A DNA stretch of 64,000 nucleotides from Paenibacillus soyae (GTDB lineage: Bacteria; Bacillota; Bacilli; Paenibacillales; Paenibacillaceae), in contig NZ_JANIPJ010000012.1 of the NCBI RefSeq assembly GCF_024623455.1, forward strand, positions 124,001-188,000. Reading direction: 5' to 3'. The notes under the pieces were generated by a model, which saw nothing but the letters and a program-made list of their open reading frames with translations, did no database searches and was not told the origin of the DNA. Shown piece after piece: positions 41,880-51,349 of this stretch (within the stretch, counting starts at the first letter, position 1; each line of letters starts with the position of its first letter). A program made the position numbers and the translations under genes.

Positions 41880-44114
41880 TTATTCCACGAACAAACCTTC
41901 CTCCCGCTTTGCTTGAGCTTGCGGCGCATCATACCGCGGTAGGGGCACCTCCGCCCAGTCGATATCCGACGCTAAGTAAAAGCTCGGATAACAAGGCTGG
42001 TTATACACGACGTTCTGCCAAGCGACGCCGACCCGATATTGCGCGTCGTGCATGAGCGTATACAGCTTGCGGTCGGTGACCTCCGTGCTGACGTAGATGC
42101 GAATGGCGGAGCTGTCCGCCGTCCGCACCAGGAGCTCCTCTCTCCAGTCGCCAAAAATATCCGCCACGAGGCAAGGATTTCCCTTCGTGCCGTTGTTGGA
42201 ACGGCAGCCCTCGGCCGACAGCAGCCTGCCTCTCTTCCAATCGTTGATCACGACCGGCTGATCGAAGGAGCCGCTGATGATTTGGGTGGTCATGTCGGCC
42301 GCCCATCGGATGTTCATGTTGGTGCCGGGAACCTTCCGGTCAATCTGCTCCCCTTTTGCCGTCTGCAAGCCGAACGATTGCTCGCTATGTATGTCCTCGC
42401 TCGACCAAGTCTGCAAGCCGCGGCACGCCGGGTCCACTTGGCCAACCATGCCGCGCCCTACGTCGCCGTCCGCCGGAGCGCCGAACAGAACCTCGCCGGT
42501 CTTGGCATCCCGCAGCGTATATCCGCACGGCACGCTAGCCCCGCCTTCATGCACCATGAAGATTTCGAGGCCCGGGCGGTCCGGGTCAATGTTCGCCACA
42601 TGCAGCGCATCGCCATGACCCAGCTTAACCGTCCTGCCTGGCGACCTGCTGCCTTCGGGCATAGGAGCTGCGGAGCTGTACAGAATCGTCCCGTCATGAT
42701 CGATCGTCGCCGCACCGTAGATGATTTCCTGACAGCCATCGCCGTCGACGTCCGCCACGCTTAAGGAATGCGCGCCCTGCCTGGCGAGCGTGCCGAACTG
42801 TTCATCACGTCCGTCCTGCATATGAAGCGTGTCATGGAAGGGATTGTTCATCGTCACCCAGCCGCTGTCTACGAACCACTGCTCCTGCAGCTGTCTGCCA
42901 TCCCATGAATAAGCGACGGCCGTTGACCGGGTGTAGTAGCCTCTGGCAAATACGGCGGAAGGCTTCCGGCCGTCCAGATAGGCGACACCCGCCAGGAAGC
43001 GGTCGACCCGATTGCCCGGCTCGATGCGATTCCACGAATAATCGCCCCACATGAGCCCGTCGTCGTGACGCCCGGGCTTATAGCGGATCGTCTCCAGCTC
43101 TTCCCCTGTACCGCCGCGGAACACGGTCAAATATTCCGGACCGTCCAGCACGAAGCCCTCGATCGCCCGCAGATTATTGCGGCTGCTTCGGCTTGGAGCG
43201 TAGTCGTCGAACAGATAGTCGACCAGCTTCTCCGCATCCTCGCGAGACAAGGGGGAGTCGTACTTCTTCCCGATCCCGAAGCACTCCTCCAAGGATGCCG
43301 GCCAATGGCCGGCCGTTACTTCTTCATGCTGATGCCAGCCCATGAACAGCCGGACGATATGCTCATAATAGCCTGCGCTGCTTAATCGATAATCGTCATG
43401 ATGGGAATACCCTTCGGCCTCATCCTCAGGCAGCATTGTAATAAACGTCTCCGATGCCGCCTCGCCCTGCTCGTCGAACCGAATCGTCTTCGTTCCCGGA
43501 GCCGTCTTCATCATGAGCTCCGCGCGGCCGTCGCCGTCGAAGTCGTACACCAGAAACTGCGTATAATGAGCGCCGGCGCGAATATTGACGCCAAGATCCA
43601 CGCGATAGAGCAGCGTGCCGTCAAGCTTATAGCAGTCGATGTAGACGGGCCCCGTGTAGCCGGAATGGGAATTGTCCTTGGCATTCGACGGATCCCATTT
43701 CACGAAGAACTCGTATTGTCCGTCGCCGTCTACATCCCCGACGCTCATGTCGTTCGCGGAATAGGTGTAGGCCTCTCCCTTCGGCGTGACGCCGTCCGCG
43801 GGCTTCCGCAGCGGAATCTCGCAATAGCCATCCTGCCAAGGAGCGACGGCTGCGCTTCGTTCCTGCTCCTGCCCATCCCTAACGGCACATACCGCATATG
43901 CCGAGGACTTCGTTCCGCTGCGGTCCAAATAGTTCGTGCTGTCGTTCACGGATGCAATTCGGATTCCGTCCCGATAAACATGGAAATCGGTTCCGGTCAG
44001 GCCATGCTCGGAATAGCCGGCCGCTTCGTTCCCGAGCAGTCGCCAGCTTAAGAACGCGCCTTCCGTCGTCCATACGGCCACCAATCCCCGGTCCAAAAAT
44101 TCGAGCTGCATCAT
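41880..44114 (-). CDS. Rhamnogalacturonan lyase, PL11, cytoplasmic YesX-like
   Basis: 744 residues without signal peptide. N-terminal MQLEFLDRGLVAVWTTEGAF matches the PL11 opening. The eight-bladed propeller carries calcium-binding repeats (VGDVDGDGQYEFFVKWDPSN, YDFDGDGRAELMMKTAPGT, VADVDGDGCQEIIYGAA), ANIDPDRPGLEIFMVHE and the substrate-contact text SNNGTKGNPCLVADIFGDWR. PL11 enzymes cut the rhamnose-galacturonate bond of RG-I by beta-elimination; the missing leader points to the intracellular exo-type YesX rather than secreted YesW. ATGA overlap with the PL26 gene shows coupling; it ends the operon. Confidence 0.94.
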   Translation of the reverse strand: MMQLEFLDRGLVAVWTTEGAFLSWRLLGNEAAGYSEHGLTGTDFHVYRDGIRIASVNDSTNYLDRSGTKSSAYAVCAVRDGQEQERSAAVAPWQDGYCEIPLRKPADGVTPKGEAYTYSANDMSVGDVDGDGQYEFFVKWDPSNAKDNSHSGYTGPVYIDCYKLDGTLLYRVDLGVNIRAGAHYTQFLVYDFDGDGRAELMMKTAPGTKTIRFDEQGEAASETFITMLPEDEAEGYSHHDDYRLSSAGYYEHIVRLFMGWHQHEEVTAGHWPASLEECFGIGKKYDSPLSREDAEKLVDYLFDDYAPSRSSRNNLRAIEGFVLDGPEYLTVFRGGTGEELETIRYKPGRHDDGLMWGDYSWNRIEPGNRVDRFLAGVAYLDGRKPSAVFARGYYTRSTAVAYSWDGRQLQEQWFVDSGWVTMNNPFHDTLHMQDGRDEQFGTLARQGAHSLSVADVDGDGCQEIIYGAATIDHDGTILYSSAAPMPEGSRSPGRTVKLGHGDALHVANIDPDRPGLEIFMVHEGGASVPCGYTLRDAKTGEVLFGAPADGDVGRGMVGQVDPACRGLQTWSSEDIHSEQSFGLQTAKGEQIDRKVPGTNMNIRWAADMTTQIISGSFDQPVVINDWKRGRLLSAEGCRSNNGTKGNPCLVADIFGDWREELLVRTADSSAIRIYVSTEVTDRKLYTLMHDAQYRVGVAWQNVVYNQPCYPSFYLASDIDWAEVPLPRYDAPQAQAKREEGLFVE

Positions 44115-46735
44115 GGGCTATTGACCTCCTCTTGCGGCATGATGGTTACCGGCAAATGCTCCCCGATCATTTCCAAGCAAACGATAGTGTTAATCGACCA
44201 TTGAGAGACCGTATTGGTCGAAATCCACGGAATTTCTCGTATGCTCCGGACAAATTCCTGGCGCGGCACCTCCCGCGTCTCGAGCGGAATCTCCACGCTC
44301 CAATTATAGGGACTTCGCAGCAGATAGTCCCATGCCTGCTTGGCGAGCTCCCCGTTGTTCATCCGGCTGGCCGAGAAGGCCATCATGGCCGTCGACAGCA
44401 TCGGGATGTTCCAATCCTTGCCTTGCAGCGCGCCGGAAGTGCGGCGGATCTTCTCTTCCTTCGGCAGGTTGTAGAACTCCCCGTACTCCGCCAGCATCGC
44501 GTCCCACTCGGGATCCTGCAGCAGATACGCCATCTCGGTCCAGACCTGCGCGCCGCCCATGCAGATCATCAGGTGATGCCCGTAATTTTCGTGCCCCATG
44601 AAGAGAAGCTCTCCGGTTTTCGGCTCATAGCCGAAGACGGGACCGGTCAGCAGACGGTTCGGCATGCCCTTTAGGCACTCGATTCCTCTAAGCATCTTAT
44701 CCCGATAGGACGTATCCTCGTACCGTTCCCAATGCGCCAGCCAGTTCGAGCAGAAGGCGGCCCAATCCGGTCCGCTACGCGTGTGCGTCGGAAATTCGTC
44801 CTTGGCGAAATAAGCCCGCATCGGATCCAGGCGAAGCGTCGCATAGTCCGAATCCTTTGCCTCGTCCATGATGTCCATGATGCGTTCGTCTGCCGTTAAA
44901 TAGTAATAAAATTTATGAAGCCCCGCCATGCCGATCCGCGCTTCCTTGCAGCCGCAGCCCCAGTGCAGCACGTTATGCCTGGAACCGAGGCCGGCATACT
45001 CGCCGATGTGGTAGACGTCCACCTCGCTCGTATGGCGGGTCATCGCTTCCGCCAGCCGGAATATATCCGCCCGCCCCGAGCGGAGAAACATATACCATAA
45101 CCAGATATTCGGCGCCAGCTCCGTATTTTGCCAAGCGCAGCCGCCGATATCGTACTTCCAAGTATGGCGCACCGGGTCGTAGCTGTGCATCACGTCTCCA
45201 TAATCCCAGAACCCGTACCAGCGCCGCTGCTCGATCTCCTCCTGATAGAAGCCGATCAACTGATCCAGCGTATCTTCGAGCTGCGATTTCACGGGCGTGG
45301 AGCGATCGGGCAGGCTCCAGAAGCCGAGCGCCCTTGTCTCGTGATAACGGGCCGGCTCGCAGACGAGCAGCGGAGGAGACTCCTTCTCCCGTACCATGGC
45401 GTCCAGCGTGTCGTGGTTCGGCGTGCTTTCGCAGCACCACAGCATGAGCTCGCTCGTATTGCCGACTCCGTACGGCGTGCTGCGAAGCTCATCCGCGCCT
45501 TCATAACAGGAGATCACATGCGTTTCGGTATCGTAATGCCTCAGATCCATGGCCGGGGCGTCCGGCGACCAGAACCAAGCGGTAATGGCCGCTTCCTCCC
45601 CCGTCAAGCCAGCCGCTTCCAAACCGGTAGGGAACTTCTCCCAGAACCGGCGCACGCCTATCGCGAGCCCGCCTTCTTCGCCGCCGGTGTACAGCAGTCC
45701 GCCCGCTCTGCTTCCGGACACGGAGTGGATCCAGCCGCAGCCTTCCTTCGTCCGCTTCTGGATCATATAGGAATCGGAGGAGATCTGGGTCAGCTTGAAA
45801 TCTCCCCATTCCGGGGAATCGTCGAGCAGCGACCTTAAGCCGGCATCTTGATCCGAGTCGAGGGAAAGGAATGATCCCGCGGTCTGCTGCTCATACAGCT
45901 CGCGCTGTCTGTCAGGCAAACGAAACGTCATCAGTCCTTTGGGCGATTCGCTGAACCAGCCCGTATCTCCGGCCATCCGCAGATGGCGGTTATAGAGCGG
46001 CCCTTTCATCGGAATAGTGAAACGAATGCCTAATCCTTTCAGGAAATCCTGGTGGGGGTTCCCGTCGTACAACAACGTATGAACGATGCGGATCGATGCT
46101 TGCCGCGCATAAAAAACAAAACGCAGCGTAAAGGGAAGCCACCTGCGCCCGCCTGCGGTCGATTGATGCCGACCCTGGATTTTGACGACCGCACGAATGG
46201 GCCCCTTTTGTTCTACCTTCGTACTCTCCACGATGCTCTGCAGCGTTTCTTCCACGATCGTGTTTCTGCCCGATGTGTAATGGCGTTCCTCGCGCATCGC
46301 GACCAGCCTGCCTTCCGCGCATAGCTTCCTCCCGTCTCTCGAAAGCTCTCGTATGACCGACGGGCCGGAACGATTGAACCGGCAGACGACAGCCCCGGTA
46401 TCAACCTCGATATATTCGTCGGCTTCCTTCACGGACAAGCTCGCGTCAGCCGGCGCGGCCGCCCCGGGCTCCAGCGAATAGTTGTCCACCGGCTCCGAGT
46501 GGAAGGATGCCGCATGCGCCGTCCATTTCACGCTGCCGTCCGGCCAATAAGCCGTCGGCCAGCTTTGCACCGGAACGCTTGCTCCATCGTTCCCGCACAG
46601 CTTAAGCGGCGTATTTCGGTCCAGTTCCCCTTGCTTCCACGGCACGCCCCAGGTGACGCCCGCTGGCCAAGCCGGCTTTCCTTCAAGCCACGACAGAGAC
46701 GGAGTTGCCGCCATTCCGTTGGCGTTTGCGCTCAT
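44111..46735 (-). CDS. Exo-rhamnogalacturonan lyase family protein (PL26, PcRGLX/YetA-like)
   Basis: 874 residues, no leader. N-terminal beta part: GVTWGVPWKQGELDRNTPLK, VPVQSWPTAYWPDGSVKWTA, then EVDTGAVVCRFNRSGPSVIR. The central and C-terminal toroid part has RRWYGFWDYGDVMHSYDPVR, YDIGGCAWQNTELAPNIWLW, the strong motif YHIGEYAGLGSRHNVLHWGC, RSGPDWAAFCSNW and GHENYGHHLMICMGG. The WDYGD-MHSYD and HWGCG blocks are hallmarks of PcRGLX and YetA. These exo-lyases remove unsaturated galacturonate-rhamnose units from RG-I. It lies directly between YesU and PL11 genes, which supports the assignment. Confidence 0.9.
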   Translation of the reverse strand: MSANANGMAATPSLSWLEGKPAWPAGVTWGVPWKQGELDRNTPLKLCGNDGASVPVQSWPTAYWPDGSVKWTAHAASFHSEPVDNYSLEPGAAAPADASLSVKEADEYIEVDTGAVVCRFNRSGPSVIRELSRDGRKLCAEGRLVAMREERHYTSGRNTIVEETLQSIVESTKVEQKGPIRAVVKIQGRHQSTAGGRRWLPFTLRFVFYARQASIRIVHTLLYDGNPHQDFLKGLGIRFTIPMKGPLYNRHLRMAGDTGWFSESPKGLMTFRLPDRQRELYEQQTAGSFLSLDSDQDAGLRSLLDDSPEWGDFKLTQISSDSYMIQKRTKEGCGWIHSVSGSRAGGLLYTGGEEGGLAIGVRRFWEKFPTGLEAAGLTGEEAAITAWFWSPDAPAMDLRHYDTETHVISCYEGADELRSTPYGVGNTSELMLWCCESTPNHDTLDAMVREKESPPLLVCEPARYHETRALGFWSLPDRSTPVKSQLEDTLDQLIGFYQEEIEQRRWYGFWDYGDVMHSYDPVRHTWKYDIGGCAWQNTELAPNIWLWYMFLRSGRADIFRLAEAMTRHTSEVDVYHIGEYAGLGSRHNVLHWGCGCKEARIGMAGLHKFYYYLTADERIMDIMDEAKDSDYATLRLDPMRAYFAKDEFPTHTRSGPDWAAFCSNWLAHWERYEDTSYRDKMLRGIECLKGMPNRLLTGPVFGYEPKTGELLFMGHENYGHHLMICMGGAQVWTEMAYLLQDPEWDAMLAEYGEFYNLPKEEKIRRTSGALQGKDWNIPMLSTAMMAFSASRMNNGELAKQAWDYLLRSPYNWSVEIPLETREVPRQEFVRSIREIPWISTNTVSQWSINTIVCLEMIGEHLPVTIMPQEEVNSP

Positions 46736-46741
46736 TCTCGA

Positions 46742-47443
46742 TCATCTCCCTTGCAAGCTTTTTAACGAATACACCTCAAGCTCGGAATATTCCGCGATCA
46801 TCGGCGCCATCTGCCGAAACCCGATTTTCCCGCCGCCCAGCACCGGTCCGTACGTCTCTCCGTCGTCCATGTACTGGAAGAGCGGAAGACCGTCGATCGA
46901 GAACCGGATGACCGGACCGCTCTTGACCACCTGAATCCGATAAGGCGGATCGCAGTCCGCGATGGACGGAATGGGGTCCGCGCCTTGGGCTGTAAGATGA
47001 AAGCCATAGCTTTTGCGCAGATTGCAGGTCTGGAACCGGCGCTCGGACGCGTAGCTTTTGCGGAAATACGAGATGTGGTAGGCGTTGATGTCGCCATGAT
47101 GATACTGATCATAAATGCCGTTTCTCGGAAGAAGCGCGGGGTCGAACAAGTCTTCCCCTCCTCTTCCTGCCGCCGAGAAGAACAAGATGCAAAGCCCGGG
47201 CTGCCGAATCGGCCAAAAGTTAAAACGGATCGCGATATCGTCGGGGAACGTCTCCTTGCACCAATACACGATATTCGCGGCTTGCCCCTCCTTCGGATCT
47301 CTTATGCTCTCCAGCCTCATTCGTCCGAGCGGGAAGCTCGCCGCCCCGTCCCCTTCCATTACGAATGCCCGGGCATCGGCCTCATGCCTTAGAGGATTCG
47401 CGTACAACAGCTCCCCAAGCTCAATCTCCTCTGCAATGCCCAT
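46742..47443 (-). CDS. yesU: YesU-like DUF1961 lectin-fold protein
   Basis: 233 residues that closely follow Bacillus subtilis YesU: LLYANPLRHEADARAFVMEG, NIVYWCKETFPDDIAIRFNF, PGLCILFFSAAGRGGEDLFD, HHGDINAYHISYFRKSYASE, FQTCNLRKSYGFHLTAQGAD and GPVLGGGKIGFRQMAPM. It has a concanavalin-like jelly roll and no leader, so it is cytoplasmic. YesU is always found with rhamnogalacturonan genes, but its reaction is not known; sugar binding or an accessory lyase role is possible. GGAGGG precedes ATG. It overlaps no gene but is 6 bases from PL26. Confidence 0.95.
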   Translation of the reverse strand: MGIAEEIELGELLYANPLRHEADARAFVMEGDGAASFPLGRMRLESIRDPKEGQAANIVYWCKETFPDDIAIRFNFWPIRQPGLCILFFSAAGRGGEDLFDPALLPRNGIYDQYHHGDINAYHISYFRKSYASERRFQTCNLRKSYGFHLTAQGADPIPSIADCDPPYRIQVVKSGPVIRFSIDGLPLFQYMDDGETYGPVLGGGKIGFRQMAPMIAEYSELEVYSLKSLQGR

Positions 47444-47464
47444 GTTTTTCCCTCCTCTCCCTCC

Positions 47465-48736
47465 TTAGCGGTACTCTCCTCCGGGGTACAGCGTGGAGCT
47501 GTACAGCCTCTTCGGCTGCGTCAGCGGAGCCCACGGCCGGCGGGGCTTCAGCTCCATCGGACCGCTCGCAAAGATTCGAACCTCGTTTTGGTTATAAATG
47601 AGCACCTGCTCCTTGCCCGAGCCAACCAAGTCCGCATGCGCGACATAACCATCCGCCGGGAAGGTCACAGCCGCGTTCAGATGTCCGTCGTACAGCGTCG
47701 GATGGATGCCGCCTCCGCGGCGATACGCCAATATATAGTCGAGCGGACCGTCATCCCAATTCGGGAGCGTCTCGATAATCGTCAGCCATCCGCTTGTTTG
47801 CCGGTCTTCCTTCCACACTTCTCGCCCTTGCGCGTCGAGCAGGAACAACCCGTCCTTGCCTTGGTCGGAGAAGCCGCCTCCGGTATCACCGCGCCGGATC
47901 CGGTCGAGCCCGGCGATTTGCAGCCCCGGCATATCATTCCGGAATTTGCCCAGCGCGACATGCTGGGATTCGATCGAATCCTCATAACGCCATAGCTCGT
48001 TGCCCCGCGCATCATACATGACGGTCACGCTGCCGCCGATGACGATCTCCTCTTCTCCGTCCGCGTTCACGTCGCCGACCCAGATGTAATCCGCGTGATC
48101 GTCTAAATCCTTGGCCGACCACAGCTTCTTTCCGTCATGATCAAGCAGGTCATAGCCCGCCATCACTTCGTCGCGGCCGTCTCCGTCGAAGTCGTACACC
48201 CAAGGAAAATGGCCCGGATTGCCTTGATGCGTCCATAAGAGATTGAAGTCTCGGTCCAATGCCCAGAGCGTCCTGTAACGGTCCTTCAAAATGATATCCG
48301 CCGCATACGATCCGCCGCTTAGATTGGCGATGATGATGCAATCGTGCGCGAGCTCCGACGGCAATTCGAAGGAGCGCTTCTCTTGCCCCGTTCTCCCATC
48401 CAAGATGAAGAAGCGCTTATTCATGACGCACAGCACCTCGCAGCGTCCGTCGCCGTCAATGTCATAGAGCTGGGCCGGATAATCGGAGCCCGGCCCGCCG
48501 CAATTCGGATCGGGCGTGCCGACCTGCCACAGCACGTTGCCGTCCAGATCGAAAGCGGTCATGCATTGCACCTGATGAGGAACATACCGATCATCGATTC
48601 CTCCGTCCGGCTGCACCATGACGATTTCCATACGGCCGTCTCCGTCGAGGTCTCCGAGGAGCATTTTGGTTCGCAGACCGGCTTGGCTGATGTCTAATGT
48701 TTGAATGAGAGCAGAACCTGCATCGCGTTTTGTCAT
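47465..48736 (-). CDS. Cytoplasmic FG-GAP/VCBS repeat protein linked to RG-I genes
   Basis: 423 residues from ATG 48736 (GGAGG at 9 bases). Seven to eight calcium-type repeats: LGDLDGDGRMEIVMVQPDGG, YDIDGDGRCEVLCVMNKRF, VYDFDGDGRDEVMAGYDL and VGDVNADGEEEIVIGGSV, with blades such as ITVMYDARGNELWRYED. No leader is present, unlike most FG-GAP proteins. The repeats resemble those in PL11, but PL11 catalytic text such as SNNGTKGNPCLVAD is missing, so it is a propeller without known activity. It sits between the binding protein and YesU genes and may bind or cleave RG-I oligosaccharides. No named function. Confidence 0.85.
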   Translation of the reverse strand: MTKRDAGSALIQTLDISQAGLRTKMLLGDLDGDGRMEIVMVQPDGGIDDRYVPHQVQCMTAFDLDGNVLWQVGTPDPNCGGPGSDYPAQLYDIDGDGRCEVLCVMNKRFFILDGRTGQEKRSFELPSELAHDCIIIANLSGGSYAADIILKDRYRTLWALDRDFNLLWTHQGNPGHFPWVYDFDGDGRDEVMAGYDLLDHDGKKLWSAKDLDDHADYIWVGDVNADGEEEIVIGGSVTVMYDARGNELWRYEDSIESQHVALGKFRNDMPGLQIAGLDRIRRGDTGGGFSDQGKDGLFLLDAQGREVWKEDRQTSGWLTIIETLPNWDDGPLDYILAYRRGGGIHPTLYDGHLNAAVTFPADGYVAHADLVGSGKEQVLIYNQNEVRIFASGPMELKPRRPWAPLTQPKRLYSSTLYPGGEYR

Positions 48737-48759
48737 CGTTATTCGCCTCCAATGAAGCA

Positions 48760-48796
48760 ATAGACAGTGCGGCGATACGCTCGCGGCACTGTCTAT
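48760..48796 (-). other. Stem-loop between binding-protein gene and FG-GAP gene
   Basis: ATAGACAGTGC / GCACTGTCTAT, 11-base stem, no T run on the minus strand. It follows the binding-protein stop by 11 bases. Confidence 0.6.
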
Positions 48797-48807
48797 CGTC
48801 CTCTTAC

Positions 48808-50376
48808 CTACTTCTGAGATTCCTTATAGAGCCTGTTGATCTCCTCGATATAATCGTCTCCGCCGGTTTCTCTCCACAGCTTGACAGCCGCGTCCAGTCC
48901 GGCGTCGTCGATCTGGCCGACGATGTATTGAATCCGCGCGTCCGCGATGATGTTGTCCAGCTGCTGCCCTTTCTGAGCGTACACTTCGGATACGAGCGGC
49001 TGCGCCGGATTGGCGACAACGATCTTCTCGTTGGCTGCCTGAACCTCGGCGATCATGTTGTTGATCTCCGTTTGCTCCAGCGTCGGCGTATCCGGTCCGA
49101 TGAACGTGAGCATTTGATTTAGGCCATTGTATTGCTGCAGCACGCCGGGATCTAGATTTTCCTTAGGCACGATGTAGCCGTCGACCATGTCGTAGTGCGT
49201 GCCTTCCAAGCCGTATCCAAGCAGCATTTGCATTTCCACGTCGCCTAGCTTATCGATGAAAGCAAGCACTTTCTTCAGCTCTTCCTCCGTCTTCACCGCG
49301 GATTTCGAGATCGCGAGCATGCCCGCATAGCCCGTTGTCGGCATATCCCGATGTCCCTTCGGACCGACTGGCGCCTGGAATACGTTGGTGTAGGAGGTGT
49401 CTCTCGGCTCCTTCTCCTGCATAGGGCTGTTGAGGCGGCGGGCGTTATCCGCCACATCCACGAATACGCCGGCTTCGCCGTTCACGAACGGATCGTTCCA
49501 TACGGCCGAATCCATGACCGCGAAGTCTTCGTTGACGAGCCCTTCCTCGTACAGCTTGCGGAAAAACTTCAGCGCTTCCCGATATTCCGGCGTCATGTGC
49601 GTCGGCACCAGATTGCCGCTTCCGTCGTCGCCCCAGCCGTTCGGCGCGCCGAACCATACTTGCATGATGTCCCAAGGCCCCGCGTATTTCGTAATAACGA
49701 CGCCATAAGTATCGTCCTTGCCATCTTGGTCCGGATCCTGTTCCTTGAACGCCTTCAGAACATTGTAGAACTCGTCGATCGTCTTAGGCGGCTGCAAGCC
49801 GAGGTTATCCATCCACACTTTATTGAGCGTAACCCCCATCCGTCCAAGAACGCGCTCGCGGTAAATGCCGTAATTTTTGCCGTCGATGGAGGAGTTGTTC
49901 AGCACGATGTCGTTAGCCATGCTCAAATTCGGGTAGTCCTTGAGGTATGGCCCCAATTCCCAGAATGCGCCGGCGCGAGCCGCGCTGATGAAGCTTGGCG
50001 TCTTGTCCACGACCATAATGCTCGGCAGCTGGCCGGATGCAAGCGTAATGTTCACTTTATCAGGGTAAGAGCTGTTCGGGACGAACTGAATGTCCACATC
50101 CGTATTCGTGTACTCCTCGAGCTTCTTGATGACCGGACTGTCGGCATTCGGAAGATTGGTATCGAAGGACTGCATCATGATGCTGATCTTATAAGGCTCT
50201 TCTTGCTTCTCTCCGCCATCGGTCTCGGTCCCGGTATTCTGCGTGCTCTGCGGCGGCGTGCTTTCCTTGTTCCCTTCCGAGCCTTCGTTGCCGCCCGAGC
50301 AGGCCGACAGCAGCAGCACCGACGACAAGACGAGGAACGCCAAGTTTTTTCTTAACCCTGATTTTTCTTTTTTCAT
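48808..50376 (-). CDS. RG-I oligosaccharide ABC transporter substrate-binding lipoprotein
   Basis: 522 residues; lipobox LLSAC with Cys 26, then a Gly/Glu/Thr linker. The mature domain shows SFDTNLPNADSPVIKKLEEY, IQFVPNSSYPDKVNITLASG, the LplA-type text FYNVLKAFKEQDPDQDGKDD and a C-terminal FIDKLGDVEMQMLLGYGLEG. It is distinct from the other two binding proteins here. Located between two permease genes and YesU, PL26 and PL11 genes, it is expected to bind rhamnogalacturonan oligosaccharides at the membrane surface. Confidence 0.95.
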   Translation of the reverse strand: MKKEKSGLRKNLAFLVLSSVLLLSACSGGNEGSEGNKESTPPQSTQNTGTETDGGEKQEEPYKISIMMQSFDTNLPNADSPVIKKLEEYTNTDVDIQFVPNSSYPDKVNITLASGQLPSIMVVDKTPSFISAARAGAFWELGPYLKDYPNLSMANDIVLNNSSIDGKNYGIYRERVLGRMGVTLNKVWMDNLGLQPPKTIDEFYNVLKAFKEQDPDQDGKDDTYGVVITKYAGPWDIMQVWFGAPNGWGDDGSGNLVPTHMTPEYREALKFFRKLYEEGLVNEDFAVMDSAVWNDPFVNGEAGVFVDVADNARRLNSPMQEKEPRDTSYTNVFQAPVGPKGHRDMPTTGYAGMLAISKSAVKTEEELKKVLAFIDKLGDVEMQMLLGYGLEGTHYDMVDGYIVPKENLDPGVLQQYNGLNQMLTFIGPDTPTLEQTEINNMIAEVQAANEKIVVANPAQPLVSEVYAQKGQQLDNIIADARIQYIVGQIDDAGLDAAVKLWRETGGDDYIEEINRLYKESQK

Positions 50377-50442
50377 GAAATGCCCTCCTCTTTATGAATA
50401 GATGAATCGATGCATCTATATAGATATCACGAACGTGATGAT

Positions 50443-51330
50443 CTACCCTTTGATGGAGCCTAGCAGCACGCCTTTGGCGAAGTGCTTCTGCAGGAACGGA
50501 TAGACGAGAAGAATGGGAAGCGTGCCGACGACGATAACCGCCATCTTCACCGATTGATCCGGCGGCTCCACGAAATTCGGATCCATGGCGCCCATATCGC
50601 CCGCCGCCATCTGCGATAGCATGACGATCTCCCTCAGAATGACCTGCAGCGGCCATTTCATATGGTCGTTCAGGAACAGCAATGCGGAGAAAAAGTTGTT
50701 CCAGTGGCCCACCGCGTAGAACAGGCCGAACGTCGCGATGATCGGCTTCGACAGCGGAAGCACGATGCGCCACAGCACCCCAAGGTCGGTACACCCGTCG
50801 ATCCGGGCCGATTCCTCGAGTCCCGGCGGAAGCTCCTGGAAGAAGTTTTTGATAATGATCATATTGAACGCGCTGATCGCGCCCGGCAGAATAACGGCGG
50901 CGTACGTGTCGAGCAGCCCGAGCTCCTTCACGACCAAGTAACCCGGAATCATCCCGCCGCTGAACAGCATGGAGAAGACGACCAGATTCATGATGACGTT
51001 GCGTCCCATCAAGTCTTTGCGGGAAAGCGCGTAAGCCATCGTGAACGTGAACGCCAGATTAGCGATCGTGCCGGCTATCGTTATGATGACCGAGTTGATC
51101 ATGCTTCGGGATACCGTATCCGTCGAGAAAATATATTGGTAGGCGGAGAAGGACGGGTCCCGCGGAAAGATAAAAAATTCCCGTTCCATCAATTCTACTT
51201 CCGTCGCAAACGATCCCGCGATAATGTAGATAAACGGCAGCACCGTCACCAGCGCCAGAAGTCCAAGAAACAAGTAGTTCAATCCGTCGAACAGCTTCTC
51301 GCCGATCGAGTCATGTTTGCTGCTGTTCAT
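50443..51330 (-). CDS. ABC transporter permease (YtcP/YesQ type)
   Basis: 295 residues, six membrane segments: GLNYLFLGLLALVTVLPFIY first. ATPase-contact loop PPGLEESARIDGCTDLGVLW with the EAA-type core, and the family end YPFLQKHFAKGVLLGSIKG. Second permease of the RG-I importer, 20 bases after the first. Confidence 0.95.
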   Translation of the reverse strand: MNSSKHDSIGEKLFDGLNYLFLGLLALVTVLPFIYIIAGSFATEVELMEREFFIFPRDPSFSAYQYIFSTDTVSRSMINSVIITIAGTIANLAFTFTMAYALSRKDLMGRNVIMNLVVFSMLFSGGMIPGYLVVKELGLLDTYAAVILPGAISAFNMIIIKNFFQELPPGLEESARIDGCTDLGVLWRIVLPLSKPIIATFGLFYAVGHWNNFFSALLFLNDHMKWPLQVILREIVMLSQMAAGDMGAMDPNFVEPPDQSVKMAVIVVGTLPILLVYPFLQKHFAKGVLLGSIKG

Positions 51331-51349
51331 TCTCCTTCACCTCCTCTAA

